From Voacanga thouarsii (taxonomy: Eukaryota > Streptophyta > Magnoliopsida > Gentianales > Apocynaceae), in NCBI GenBank assembly GCA_026120185.1, contig JANUWF010000008.1:2604001-2668000 (forward strand): a stretch of 64,000 bases of DNA, read 5' to 3'. This document shows positions 1 to 13,155 of the stretch, one piece after another. The notes below the pieces were generated by a model. It saw only the letters and a list, made by a program, of their open reading frames with translations. It was not told where the DNA came from and searched no databases. Position 1 is the stretch's first letter. The number at the start of each line of letters is the position of its first letter. A program made the translations under genes and the position numbers.

Positions 1-903
1 ATTCTTAGTATATTCTTGAAATATACCTTACTGATGCCATGAAGATAGTGATTCTATATAAATTTATGCATTGCTTTAAAAATTAAATTTTAATTAAATT
101 ACATAATAAAGAAATTTGATTTTAAATTAAATTAAATTATTAATAATTTAATAAAAATAAAAAGTTAATAAATTGTCAAATTTTTATTTTAAAAAATTAT
201 AGACAAATTTGTTGACTAATTAAATTAAATCATTATAATTTAATAAAAATAAAAATTAAATATTCTATCAGAGACAATATATATTAATATTCTATTTTAA
301 CAGATTTAAGTGTATATTATATATATATATATATATATATTAACATACTGAATTAGTTATATAATATATATATATATATAAATACATATTAATATATTAT
401 ATACAAGATAAACATATATATTAAAATATATATTAATTATATATACTTGTATGTTAATATATATGTATATATATGTATATAAATATATTTATTAATTTAT
501 TAAAAAGGTATATTAATATATATTTATGTTTGTATGTGTGTGTATGTATATATATATATATATATATGTAATAATATATATCTATGTATGTATATACATG
601 TATACATATTTATTAGGATATCAAAAAGTCTATTATATATAATATGTATGTATATATATATATATATATTAACATGCTAAAATAGTGTGTATATATAATA
701 TATATTAATAGGATTTATTAATATATATTTTTATATATTAAAATAGAATATTAGTTGCATTATATATATATATATATCTGTGTGTGTGTGTGTGTGTGAA
801 TGGGTATATATAAGTATATATTTATGTATGTATGTATATGAATATGTATATATATGTGTGTGTGTGTGTGTGTATACATATATAAATATATACAGATATT
901 ATG

Positions 904-946
<43 letters not shown>

Positions 947-1249
947 TATGTGTATATTCTAAATTTTTAGGAAGTATACATATATGTGTATATTCTAAAA
1001 CACACACACACACATGTGTGTGTGTGTGTATTTACATATATGTGTATATTCTAAATTTATATATTTATTCTAAAATAAATATATTAGTATATTCTAAATA
1101 TATATATATACGCATATATATATACATATATAAATATATAGATATATTATATATATAATAAATTAATATATATTTATGAATATTTAGGAAATATTCTAAA
1201 TTTTTTGTCGCCAATAGCCCTTTTGGTGAGGCAATATTTGGTTTGGTGT
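1..1249. repeat. TA/TG-rich low-complexity DNA, probable transposon sequence
   Basis: Positions 1-290 are AT-rich DNA with direct similarity to 5640-5790 (shared taataatttaataaaaata-type blocks followed by agacaaatttg). About 300-1190 is (TA)n with interspersed (TG)n and (AC)n microsatellites, for example 778-798, 857-873 and 1001-1028. Positions 1205-1249 hold a gtcgcc..ggtgagg motif like the subterminal repeats of the CACTA element at 26382-30829. The sequence resumes at 5549, beyond solo LTR A. Short reading frames in the TA/TG tracts are repeat translations, not genes. Confidence 0.75.
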
Positions 1250-3510
1250 TGTAACACCCCACTACCTAGGCCCAACAGGGCCGGAGATGTCGCCTCGTCC
1301 AAAGAACAAGAGATCTTTATAACCAAGTCACACAACAAAAATAAAACAATACATTGAAATTAAAAACTTATTACAACCCAAAAATTTAAGAACAAATCCA
1401 AAAATAAATTGTTCACTATCATCTCTCAAAGCATTACATAAAATAAATAACACAATATCTTCCAAGCAGGCAACAACTAGCTACTCATCCCCATAGTAGG
1501 ATCGACCTGAAATCATGATAAAAAGGGTGATGAGATAAAAATCTCAGAAGGTCTGTGTGTGCTTTAAGTGTCCAGATAAAACAGTTCATAAATGCAAGTT
1601 GTAGAACTTCATAAGGAAAAGTACTGGCAAGTATTAAACAATGTTAAAAACCAAGAGTGGTATTTTCTTCTTTTCAAACCATATAAGTGCGCAATAAACA
1701 CAACCACTCAAAAGGGCGGCCATGGGTTACCACACGTTAGGCCCCATAACCATACAACGGTCAGAATGTCACACTTTGTGTGGACTGACAAAAGGTAGGT
1801 GTATGGCCTACCAGGTAAGATACTCCTTCTCTACACCCAAACAAAACTGGTTGTCCATTCCGGCAACACACAGTCCACATGACTGAAACTTGCTAGCTCG
1901 GACTGGTATAACCTAATAGTACTGTCGCTTTTCCAAGTTGAGTTCATCTCCTGGAGGTGGCCTCCTGCCAGAAGACTCGCTCTTGCTCTTCAAAACTAGT
2001 ACCACTAGCCTACCCTTATTGAGTACTCAACGTTGGTTATCCCACTTGGGAGAAAATTGATAAAACATTGCTTTATTTGGAAATGGCAATCAAGGGTTTC
2101 CAAAGTTTGTGTAAAAATTGGTTTTAGAAAGAATTTAGTGTTTGAGAAAAACTGCTTGTTGGTTTTCAAAATATTTATGTGATTGAAATAAGAAAGGGAA
2201 TAGTCCTCAACTGCCTTTACAAAAATGAGTGTTCACACACTTCACATTTGGCATGCCATAGTGACCTTTTTACATCAAATAGGTTTTATGCAGAAGCTTA
2301 CCTGATCCTTTGCTTGAGCTAAATCAAAGATGTTCCAAAGCTGACCTAACCCCGCCTGGGGTAAACATAAGCCAAATTTGTTTCCATAAATAATCCTAGT
2401 TCAACTTACTACAATCATGACCCTAGTATTCCAAACTTTAAGGCTAGATAATCAAAAAGGATTTCATAAAATAAATCTAGCTTGATAATAAAATAACTAG
2501 GGTTTGTGAAATTGTTACTAATAAGTTGTAGGTTTAAATCTTGTTATAAATAAACTAGGGTTTATTTGATGAAGGGTCCTAGGTCCTAGATGATATTATT
2601 TAAAATAATAATCTATTAATAATTATTAGTTAGAAAATAATTGGTAAATAAAATTAATAATAAGTAAATGTTAATATGTTTTGATTAAAAGGCTAATAAA
2701 TAAATTCTATTAGTATTTATGAATATATGACTTACAAGATCAATATTTTACCTATTATGATTATTTATATAAAAGGATTTATTTAATATTATTATTATAT
2801 GTAATATTTATATACTTTATTTTTAATAAAAGACATCATGTATTTGGCTAAAATATCATTATTTCATATATTAGCCCAATTCCAAATCTTCCTAGGGTTT
2901 CGAAATCATTAGAAGAAAATATAGTATTATTTTTTATTAATGTAATAAAATTGGCTAACTTAAATAATTTAGGATCAACAAGGTCATGATCATAATTTTC
3001 CTATTGCTAACTATAATCATGAACATAAACTTTACACTAATCAACAAACCATCCAAATCATGAATAAAAGCATAGATCTATAACTACCAACACATGATCC
3101 AAACTCCACTAAACATAGTCATATTCATGGCTTCAACAAGAATACAAGAATATAAAGCCCTATTCACCAAAGGTGACATAATATCTATCATGCTTAATCA
3201 TCCACACTAACTCACGACATGAAGAGCATGCAACAACCCTAAAACATCATAAAACTCAACCAAGACAAATCATCCTCATGCTTCAATCCCAAATCCATCA
3301 TATAAACACATACTCAATCTCCAATTATATTCCATCCTTTTTCCAACAACATCTAAAAGGTATGATTTTAGAATTAAGGAGAGGGTTAAAGAGACATACT
3401 CGAATGATGACTACCTTGATGAAGTCTCAAGAGAGTCCACACGCTTGGAAGACTTGATTCGACCAAGAAGGAAGAAGAGAAAATGGCCATAGTTGGAGTA
3501 ACCATTTCGG

Positions 3511-3640
<130 letters not shown>

Positions 3641-5231
3641 ATTATTAGTATATTTCATTAAAGGTCAAAGAGGAAAGAAGATGGAGATAATCGTTTATGT
3701 TTACCTTGAGAGTGTTCTTGATCTTCAAGAAAATTCTGGTTTTTTTATCCGAAAGTAGAACCTTGATTTCAGCGTTTGATGTTATAAATTGCAGAAATGG
3801 ATTCTAGAGGATGAGTAGATGTGATTTGAAGTTTTTGGAGAAGATTGAAGGTGTTTAAAGTGGTCCTAGGCTTAGAGAATGGTGGTGTGTGTTCTTGGTG
3901 TTCTTGGAGAAATGGAGAGAATCGAGAGAATGGAGAGAAGCTGGATGAAAATTGCTTGGAAAGGGTTGGCCGAATGGCTACGGAAATTCTGGTGATTGAA
4001 TTTTCAGATTAGAGAGAAGAAGGAAAGCTGGTTTTTTGAAATTCAAAAGGAATAATTTTGGGAGTGAATTAAGGTAGCAAATATGGTAAAAATAGCTTGG
4101 TTGATGGAAGTCTTTGAGAGCTTCAATGGCCGACTGGTTTGGCTGGGATTTTGCTAAGATGAATGATGTTTGAATGGGTTATAGAATGGCCGAAATTCAG
4201 AGTGTAAGGGTGGAAGATTTTCTGGTTGTTTGGAGCTTAAACCATGGAGGTTTTCATGGAGTAATTTGCTGGAATTTTGAATTTCAATGGAAGGCTTGAT
4301 TGTGTGATTGATGGAGTAATTTAAGGGGTAGCCATAGAGCTTCATTCATGCAGATCAATGGAGGAGATGATGAAGTTCAGTTCATGGCTGACTAGGGTTG
4401 GTTTTACAGAAAATTAAAGTGAGTTTCGGACAAGGGTGAAGAGGAACAAAGCTGGAATTTCTGGTTGATCACTCGAAGGATTTGCTGGAATTTCGTGCAG
4501 TTACTTCTGCCATACTCTAGCCGACTTGCAGCAGGTTTGAAGGGGTATTGGAGGGTACTGTAAGGCTGGTTTCCAGCCTTCTTTATGGAGGAAAGACAGA
4601 GATGAATTACTGGTTTGAAGGCTAGAAGAAATAGCTTGGTTTTTGGACTGTTATGCTGCGAATTCTGCCCAGAATTTTTCTCTGGTTTGCACAACTTTGT
4701 GTAGTCCGAATTTTGGCCAAAGTTTTCAGTCTTCAAGCTGAGTGAATTGGCTATTTTTCTGGCAGTATTTGAGTGAGAAAGGTGGCTGAAGATTTCAAAA
4801 ATTGGACTGACCAAGAAGCTGGAAAAATTTTCCAGATTTGCTATATGTAGAAGATGATTACTTATAGGGTGGAGTGTGAAGGTTCAACCATGGAGATTAA
4901 TTCTCTTGGGATCCTTCCATAACCCCTTCCCCATTTTCAGTCAATATGCTATCCTCACATAGGCATTTTCGAAACTCCAAGATCAAGGAAGCTTGCTGGA
5001 ATTTTCTGGAAATAAAATGGCTTGGATAAATTGAGCTACTTAATTGATAAAGAGTTAGGGTAAGCTAGAGAGCAAAAAGGGTATGAATCCCTTAAGAATT
5101 TTTGTAGGGCACAAGAGTAGGATTAGGACATTCCTTTCATGCCTCCCCTAGAACAACACTCCTACTCCTCCCTATGGCAAGCAAGGGCCGAAAATAGCCT
5201 ACTTATCTAAAATAAAAATTAATCATGCTAA

Positions 5232-5304
5232 TACTTAAATGATGGAATTTGAACTTAAGACCTCAAGGATTTATTCCAAAACTCTAACTACTAAACCACA
5301 ACAA
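5232..5304 (-). repeat. tRNA-like relic (box A/box B) in solo LTR A
   Basis: Read on the minus strand, this has a box A-like stretch (TGGTTTAGTAG type, within about 5284-5300) and a box B-like AAGTTCAAATTCC (about 5244-5256). The spacing resembles a tRNA gene or tRNA-derived SINE head. Acceptor-stem pairing and a clear anticodon are not evident. The same relic lies at the matching place in copies B and C, so it was already in the LTR before these copies spread. Confidence 0.55.
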
Positions 5305-5548
5305 CTCTTGTTCTTATTTTCTCTCCCAAATATTTTTCCTATTTAACCCTCAAGCTATCTCCCTATTTTCACTTCAAGCAAAATTACTATTTTGCCCTTC
5401 CTACTCAATAAGCACAATTGAGCTTTCTAGACTATATCACGAAACCAAAGCACATAAAATCATTTAAAAATATATTTATGCATGTAAGAAAATATGATAT
5501 GCATCCCAACCCTCTTACTCTAGGGTTGGTTTTGGATGGGGTTTCACA

Positions 5549-5790
5549 GGCGTAGCATTGGCGAGGAATGTTTCCTCGGCAAAGGTTTCCTCGCCAAGGA
5601 GACCTTTGGCTTACGAAAATTTAATTATTTTTTTCAGAAAAATTTTCTCACCATTAGAGACAAAATTAATTTTTACTTGAATTAAGTAATTAATAATTTA
5701 ATAAAAATAAAAATAATCAAATTATCAAATTTTAATTTTAAGAAATTAGAGATAAATTTGATTTTTAAATAGGATGGTCTCAATTTAGAC
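5549..5790. other. CACTA-type subterminal repeat remnant
   Basis: This is the continuation of the sequence interrupted by solo LTR A. It starts ggcgt (the target duplication) and holds motifs such as ggcgaggaa and tcctcgcc, in both orientations, like the tagcgaggaaa/tagcgacaaaa motifs in the ends of the CACTA element at 26382-30829. Downstream, 5640-5790 repeats the AT-rich block of 60-290. No coding content is seen. Confidence 0.5.
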
Positions 5791-6696
5791 TAACAAAATG
5801 CTTTTGGCAGTATTTGAAAATTTTAACATCTCTAAAATCTGATACATTCATAGATGTAGGAGGAAGAGGAGACAAAAAAGGCATCGACTTTCCCCAAATC
5901 CATTTTTTCCCCACATTTCTTCAGCCCAGAAAGCTATTTTCCCCCTAAATTCTTCAACCCACCGTTCTTCTTACTCCCCCTAAGCTTTCTATTTTCATAG
6001 ATCCTTCAACCTCAATTCTCCTTAGTCCTCTTTAGATTTACATTTTTCTTAAATCCTACTTTATATCCTTCGCAGCCGTTGGAATTAGAGTATAAATTAT
6101 TTGCACCCACTCAAAAGCCCACTTGCAATCGTCACATTTCAATGGACAATATAGCTGAGTTTGTGTCATTGTTGTTCGAGCAATAGCTGAGTTCGTGTCA
6201 TTGTTGTTCGATCAGTAGCTGATTTCGTGTCGTTGTTGTTCGAGCCATAGCTGAGTTCATGCATCAATTCAGCTTTGGTAAAAAAAAATTTTTATCGGAT
6301 GCTTTCTTTTTCTATTTGAGTAATGTGACTAAGAAGTGATTTTCTTTGTTTGAATATTTGATTTTCAGGTCTACTAATTGATTTGCAGTAGATGAGTTAG
6401 TGGGCTTTTATATTTGATTTGCATTGAGTCGGTTATTTTTCTCTTGATAGTGCATTAAAATTTTATACTCTTCTTTCTTCAGAACATTCATTGAAATATT
6501 TGTTGTGTTAACATACATTTTTCATCCTCACTCAGTATGGCTTTAAGAAAATTTTGTTGCGATTTTGCTTTGTAGTATTTTACTCAAATTGAACTTGAAA
6601 ATTGTAAACTTTTGTTATTGTTTTATCTTTTGTAGATGCTATGTCAGTCATTATTATGATCATAATTAATTTTTCTTTTTAGTATTGACAAATGTA
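5791..6696 (+). other. Non-coding leader upstream of CACTA transposase remnant
   Basis: No supported reading frame. The stretch is pyrimidine-rich at 5880-6060 and contains a 32-bp minisatellite. It probably represents 5' untranslated and intron sequence of the CACTA-1 transposase gene, whose first recognisable coding block starts near 6697 just after a possible splice acceptor (tgtag). Confidence 0.4.
6153..6262 (+). repeat. 32-bp minisatellite, about 3.5 copies
   Basis: Units start at 6153, 6185, 6217 and 6249, each beginning agctgagtt/agctgattt and containing cattgttgttcga or cgttgttgttcga. The period is exactly 32 bp with a few substitutions per unit. Confidence 0.85.
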
Positions 6697-7270
6697 GGAA
6701 GATTGGCAGTGGATGTATAATCCTTGGAAATGGACGAAGCCATTTGTTCCTAAATTTGTTAAGGGGGTTGAAACTTTTATTCAATTTGCATGCACTAAAG
6801 ATGAATATAGAGTAGATAGAAGATTAAGATGTTCTTGTTTTAGGTGTCAAAATTATAAATATGACATTGTGGAAAATGTGAAGACACATATTTACAAATA
6901 TGATTTCACACTAAACTATTATCGCTAGATATCTTATGGGGAAGAATACCTATTGCCTAATACTAATACCAGTACAAGCCTTATGAATGAATCTACATTT
7001 GATGAGAGGAATCTATATCAAGAAATAGTGATGATGTGGCAGGTCTGTCTTTCATGGCCAATGAAGAAGATCTTATGGAGAAAGAACCGAATGCATAGGC
7101 AAAAAGGTTCTATGATTTGCTTAGTGCTTCTTTTGAACCACTGTACTGTGGAAAGAATAATTTAACATAACTAGAAGTCCTAACATGCATGTTAACTATA
7201 AATTTTGATTATAATATTCTTCGTTCGTGTTTTGACCAAATAGCCCAATTAATGGTTGATATTCCAACAT
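6697..7270 (+). pseudogene. CACTA TNP2 transposase, N-terminal fragment
   Basis: Coding block 6713-6928 reads as the transposase-associated domain found at the N terminus of plant CACTA transposases (Pfam PF13963, recalled). It has a WMYNPWKWTKPF-like start, a KGVETFIQFA segment, the CSCFRCQN cysteine pair and a VKTHIYKYDF segment. A stop after it and a frame change give a second block (6953-7165). A third frame then continues through RFYDLLSASFEPLYCG-like sequence, typical of the linker before the catalytic core, up to 7270. Coding similarity stops exactly where the Athila-like LTR begins at 7271. The catalytic Transposase_21 domain is not found in this element. Stops and frameshifts make it non-functional. 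Confidence in the family is high; exon limits are uncertain. Confidence 0.8.
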
Positions 7271-8712
7271 TGATGCGCAAGATTTGAGTGTATAAAAATT
7301 ATACAATTTTAAGTCCATCCCTAACCAAGTTTTAATTAAAACAGTAATCCCCAAATTACACATATAAGCAAGTATACTCATCGCAAGCATAGTATAAAGA
7401 ATTAACGAATACCGATCCTCAATGAACAACTACCATTAGTTACTCTTCATTCATTGTTTAACCGATCTAATAAAGTGATAAGAGAATGAAAAGAAAAATA
7501 AATAAAAGAATATATACAACTCAAGAATAAAAGAATATGCAATTAAACAAATGTTTTTGAAAACTTGATCATGGATTACTTAGCAATTATCACAATCAAT
7601 TATTATCTGGGCATCATGAAGGAAATAAAATAGAATCCAATCATTTTCCCACTCATATAGATTCACTATCTCATGATTAAATTAGTAGATTTTCTAATCA
7701 AACCAACATAACCAAAAGATGCATTAAACTTATTCCTTAACAATTATCCCTATACGCTAGGTGATAATGAACATGAAATTAGTCAATAACCCTATACTCT
7801 AGGTGAAATCAACTAATCTTTGATTACCTTGGTTCTTTGTTATTAACTTTGTTTCCCATGTCCATTAAAAGATAAAAAATATGAAATCGATGAAATTAAA
7901 TCAACTTTTAACATCGTTTCCTAAGTTAATTAGAAGAAAATCTAAATTCTTCAATTCTTCAATAATAACAAGTAATCAAATACCAAGAATGATCATAAAT
8001 TGATTAAATAGCTAAATTAACCAAAAAATCATAAATCCCAAAATAGTGTCAAATTACAATAAAAACATTAATCACATCATTATTCAAGAAAAAGAAAACA
8101 AAGGTAAAAGAAAGACCTCATACACAAGCCCCCTTCTTCTTCCTTGAAGACCTTCTTGAACAATACCTTTTTGCATGATGAATCTCCTCTTCAATGATTG
8201 ATTTGTAGCTTTGATCCTTGGATTCATATGTTTCTCTTATATTTTTCTTGCTTAAATAGGCTCCCAAGATACCAAAAATAATTTTCAAAGAGTTCTAGAC
8301 CGAGTACAAGTTGGAAAATACCAAAACCCTTAGGAAGTTCCCAAATTCAAGCACAAAAAGGAGTCTTCGGTACCTCTGGACAGCATAGGGCCGGTGCTGG
8401 CCCAGTCCCTCACGGCTAGCGCCGATGGTGCTCTGGCTCCACCAATGTTACTTTATTTTTTGGCCTTTTTTCCCTTTTTTTTTCAGACTAGGGCTGGCGC
8501 CGACTTTATGGGATATGGCCGGCGCCAGCCGTGCACTCGTAGGGCAATGGATTTTTATCTTTTTTTCCCCATCAATTCTTCATAAGAACACTAAAATACC
8601 TTTCTAAAGGCAAAATATCAAATATGAAGAAATATGACAAGTTATTACATCAAATGTATTACAAAATATCCTTAAATAACTAGAAAATTAATGATAATTT
8701 TAGCCCCTATCA
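7271..8712 (-). repeat. 3' LTR of Athila-like element (1.44 kb)
   Basis: The boundaries are TGATGCGCAAG at 7271 and ..cccctatca at 8712; in element orientation the LTR starts TGATAGGGGC and ends GCGCATCA. Related copies are 18322-18617 (partial), 31077-32493, 35634-37071 (plus strand) and 38958-39268 (partial). It holds two GC-rich GGCGCC-containing blocks at about 8388-8450 and 8486-8545, the only GC-rich DNA in the LTR. The tandem short reading frames at 8394-8607 lie over these blocks and are not genes. Confidence 0.8.
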
Positions 8713-8735
8713 CAATCCCTCACACTTAAATCTTT
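8713..8735 (-). other. Polypurine tract-like sequence, Athila-like element
   Basis: On the minus strand AAGTGTGAGGGATTG directly precedes the LTR start TGATAGGGGC. This is the position expected for the plus-strand priming site of an LTR retrotransposon. The neighbouring ttgaggataag string is conserved at the same place next to the other LTR copies. Confidence 0.6.
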
Positions 8736-10051
8736 TCTTATCCTCAAGTAAAGTACTTAAGACAAGGAAAACAAGACAACACAAGGTCAACTTTTAAAAA
8801 TTTTAACTATAACAAAGCTACAATTCTCCTTCAATCTTTAGACATGATGTTGTCATTCTTTCAACTCTTTGAAGACATTATCAAGGCCTTTGAAGTCAAG
8901 TTAAACAAGTTTATACTTTAGTCTAAAAAAATTATTTCACCCCTCAAACAAAAATGTAGACAATAATTTAATCAATTCAAGCATTATAAACTCAAAAAAT
9001 GCACAACTCAAGTAATGATTTAAGGAAAACACTCCATTTTTTTTTAATGGCTTAGGAAATTGATAGCCTCAAGTGAATGGATTTCTCTTCATGCACTGTA
9101 TTGGCCCCTTTATAGTCATTATTGCTTTTCTTTTTCATCATATTTTCCAACATTCCCTTTCTTTTCTTGTTCTTGCCTTTTTTGTCTTCGGGATAGCCTC
9201 AAGAGAGTGCACCGAACAATACTTGCTACTTCTGTCCATATTAACCCCTTTTCAGCAAAAGGTCTTTAATAAAATTTAACGATGAGAGCATTTTTTTTTT
9301 CAACTCACATAATAATGAAAAATTTGTTCACTCAATATTTTTCTAATTTCTTCACATTCCTTATTCACCACTCAAAGCCATGTAAATTTCAAATCCATAA
9401 TACAAGAATTAATCAATAGTTATTCCTATATTCGTCACATCATCCACATTCAAACTAGATGAGTAAAGTAACATTAAAACACTAATGTATAATCATGATT
9501 AACTTAAATTCTCAAGAGTTAACATATCCCATCCAATATACCAATTCACTATTAATAAAAACCTAACCAATTAAATGAGAAAAAATCATATCCCAAGTAA
9601 GAAAAATAATCACAAGCTCATTATAAATCAAAGCAATTAAAATGAAAAAAAAATCAAAAAATTTTAGCTAATTTGGCCAATTTAGCCCAAAACTAGAATA
9701 TATAGACCATATTTCCAATTCTAAACTCTTCCCCACACTTAAACTGGACATTGTCCTCAATGGCCAAAAGTAGAACAAATAAAGCAAAGCCAATAGACCA
9801 AAATAAATAGAGGGGAGAAAGATAAGAAAAGAAAATACTTCCATAGCGTAGTAGTTGTCTTAAGAGAGGTGAATCCATCATAACGGAGAATTGTTGAATG
9901 TACCTAAAAATAAAACAAAAACATAAAACTAGAAAAGGAAAAGAACTAAAATGAAACAAGAAAAACAAACTAAGAAGTAGCCTAAGAAAAGTCATGAAAA
10001 TATAAAGAGAAATGAAGACTAGAAAGTAAAAAGTGAGCAATAGAGAAATGC
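8736..10051 (-). other. Non-coding 3' internal region of Athila-like element
   Basis: No convincing gene. On the minus strand the region has a second purine-tract-like module at 9728-9765, reading GGACAATGTCC then AAGTGTGGGG. The reading frame at 9693-10055 is a run of hydrophobic residues on an AT-rich pyrimidine template, with no homologous frame in the sister copies. Part of the region (about 8990-9020 and 9350-9500) is alignable to 35296-35340 (inverted) and 37075-37160. Confidence 0.5.
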
Positions 10052-13000
10052 TCAATCATCATCGTCCTCCTCATTTTCGTCATCATCATCAGCTATATGG
10101 CCACCATCATTTTCTTATGGTCCAGGGAATCACTGCATCCATTGAGCCTATTGCCGCTCCTGTGCGTCTTGCCTCTTGTTATGTGTAGTTATGGAATCAC
10201 GAAGCTGAAGAAGGATCTACGTCTCCATATCCACTCTTAACTGCTTCAACTGACCTCTCACCTCAGTTTCAAAATTAGTCCTCAATTGGGACTATGAACC
10301 ACTAGCTCGAGCTTTAGGGGGTGGGGCAGGGTGCTCCTCCTCCACAGGTAGGAGCGCAACTTGGCCCGGGTGCTACACATCATAGGGTCTCAACCATCGG
10401 CTCACCTCAGTACTATACTGATAACCATAACTAATTAAGGTTTGCTCAGTGACTGGATTTCTCTCAGTGGTGGTCTCAATAAGTTCCCCCTCAAGACTAA
10501 TGCTAAAAGTTTCTAGAATTTTTATGATCACAAGGGGGAAAACAAAGGCTTTGGAGGAAATGTGAGAATAGACTACATCCCGCATAGATTAGATGATCAA
10601 AGGAGTAAGTGGGATAGGCTAGGTGTGCATAATCTTATGTAAGATATAGAGGTCGATCACTCGAGACTTGTTGAACCTACTAGCTTTAAGAACAACATTG
10701 TAAGAAAAGATATAAACTAGGGCATGTAGGTTGACCTCAAGGTCATTATTAGAATAGAAACTTATCTGCCCTACAGGACCTCTCTTATACATTGTAACAC
10801 CCCACTACCTAGGCCTAACAGGGCTGGGGATGTCGCCCCATCCAAAGGATAAGGGGTCTTTATAACTAGGTCACACAAACGAAAATAAAACAAGACTTTA
10901 AAAATTAAAACTTATTACAACCCAAAAATTCAAGAACCAATCCAAAATAAAATTTTCACTATAATCTCTCAAAGCAACATATAAAACAAACAACAAAAGT
11001 CTTCAAGCAAGCAACATTCTAGCTACTCATCCCCACAGTAGGATCGACCTGAAAATATGGCATAAAAGGTGATGAGATAAAAACCTCAGTAAGTCCGTGT
11101 GTGCTTTGAGTGTTCAGGAAAACAGTTCATGTATGCGAGTTGTAAAATTTCATAAGAAAAAATGCTGGCAAGCAATAAATAAGGTTAAAATAAAGAGTGT
11201 TGTTTTCCTCTTTTGAAACCATAAAAGTGCACAATAAATTCAACAACTCAAATGGGCGGCAATGGGTTACCACACGTTGGGCCCTATGTCCATATAACAG
11301 TCAGAATGCCACACTTTGTGCAGACTGACGAAAGGTAAGTGTACGGCCTACCGGGCGAGATACTTCTCCTTCTCTACACCCAAACAAATTGGTTGTCCAT
11401 TCCGGTAACGCACAGTCCACATGACTGAAACTTGCTAGCTCGGACCGGCATGACTAAGTAGTACTGTCGTTTCTCCAAGTTGAGTTCATCTTCTGGAGGT
11501 GGCCTCCTGCCAGAAGACTCGCTCTTGCTCTTCAAAACTAGTACTACTAGCCTACCATTATTGAGTACTCAACGTTGATTGTCCCACTTGGGAGAAAACT
11601 GATAAAACATTGCTTTATTTGGAAATAGCAATTAAGGGTTTCTAGAGTCCGTGTCAAAATTGGTTTTAGAAATAGTTTGGTGTTTGAGCAAAACTGCTTG
11701 TTGCTTTTCAAATAATTTGTTTGACTGAAACAAGAAGGGAAACAGTCCTTAATTGCCTTTACAAAATAAGTGTTCACACACTTCGTGTTTGGCTTGCCAT
11801 AGTAACCTTTTTACAGCAAATAAGTTTTATACAAGAGCTTATCTAATCCTTTGCTTGCAAAATCACAAACCTTCCAAAGCTGACCTAACCCCGCCTGGGG
11901 CAAACACAAGCCATATGGTTAAACTCAAGCCATACTCGCTTCCATAAATAATCCTAGTTCAACTTATTACAATCATGACCCTAATGTCCTAAGCCTTAAG
12001 GCTAGATGATAAAGGTTTTTGTAAAAGATGTCTAGTTTGATAAGTGAAAATAACTAGGGGTTGTAAAATAACTACTAATAAGTTATATGTTCAAATATAA
12101 ATCCTTGTTATTAATAAATAAACTAGGGTTTGTTTGATGAAGGATCCTAAGTCCTAGATGATATTATTAAAATAAATAAAAAATTATTACTAATATCTTA
12201 ATTAATAATTAATAGTTAGAAAATAATTAATAAATAAAATTAATAATAAGTAAATTTTAATAAATTTCGATTAAAAGATAATAAATAAATTTCAATAGTA
12301 TTTATGAATATATGGCCTAAAATATTAATATTTTACCTATTATTATTTTTTATATAAAAGGCTTTATTTAATATTATTATATATAAATATTTATATATAT
12401 TATTTTTAATAAAAGATATCATTTAATTGGCTAAAATTCACTATTTCATTTAATAATCCAATTCCAAAGCTTCCTAGGGTTTTCGAAATTGTTGGAGGAA
12501 AATATAGTATTAATTTTTATTAACGTAATAACATTGGCTAATTAAAATATCTTAGGATCAACAAGGTCATGATCATAATTTTCCTATTGCTAACAAGAAT
12601 CATGAACATAAAATCCAACATCAATCAACCAACTATTCTACTCATGCATAAAGGCTTAAATCCATATCTACTGTCACATGATCCAAACCTCACTAAGCAT
12701 AATCATATTCATGGCCTCAACAAGAATACAAGAACATAAACCCTATTCACCATAGGTGACATAATATCTAGCATGCTTAACTATCCAACTCACTCAAGAC
12801 ATGAAAAACATGCATTGATCCACAAGAAATACTATAGCACTTAACCATGGCAGAACATCCTCATACTCCAATCTCAACTCCTTCATACACAAGCATATAC
12901 TCAATCCCCAAACATCATCTATCCTTTTCTAACAACATCTAAGAGACATGATTTTAGAATTGAGAAGAGGGTTAAAGGGAAATACTTGGTTGATGACAAT

Positions 13001-13095
13001 CTTGTTGAAGATCTGAGGAGATCCACATGCGAATGGGGCTTGATTTGTCCAAGGAAGAAAAAGAACAACGGCCATGGTTGACACAACCATTTCGG

Positions 13096-13097
<2 letters not shown>

Positions 13098-13151
<54 letters not shown>
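13098..13151. repeat. (GA)n microsatellite in solo LTR B
   Basis: About 27 GA units follow the conserved ccatttcggccga string, at the same site as the longer tract in copy A. Confidence 0.95.

Positions 13152-13155
<4 letters not shown>

Noticed and set aside
780..1262. Three small reading frames in TA/TG-rich DNA
   Set aside because: They are translations of (TA)n/(TG)n repeats with Tyr/Ile/Cys/Val bias and have no start context or homology.
4404..4814. 136-residue minus-strand frame in solo LTR A
   Set aside because: The matching DNA in copy B is split over two frames (13971-14317) and no long frame is present in copy C, so it is not kept as a protein.
9693..10055. 120-residue hydrophobic minus-strand frame
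   Set aside because: AT-rich template, overlaps the purine-tract module, and no corresponding frame in sister copies.
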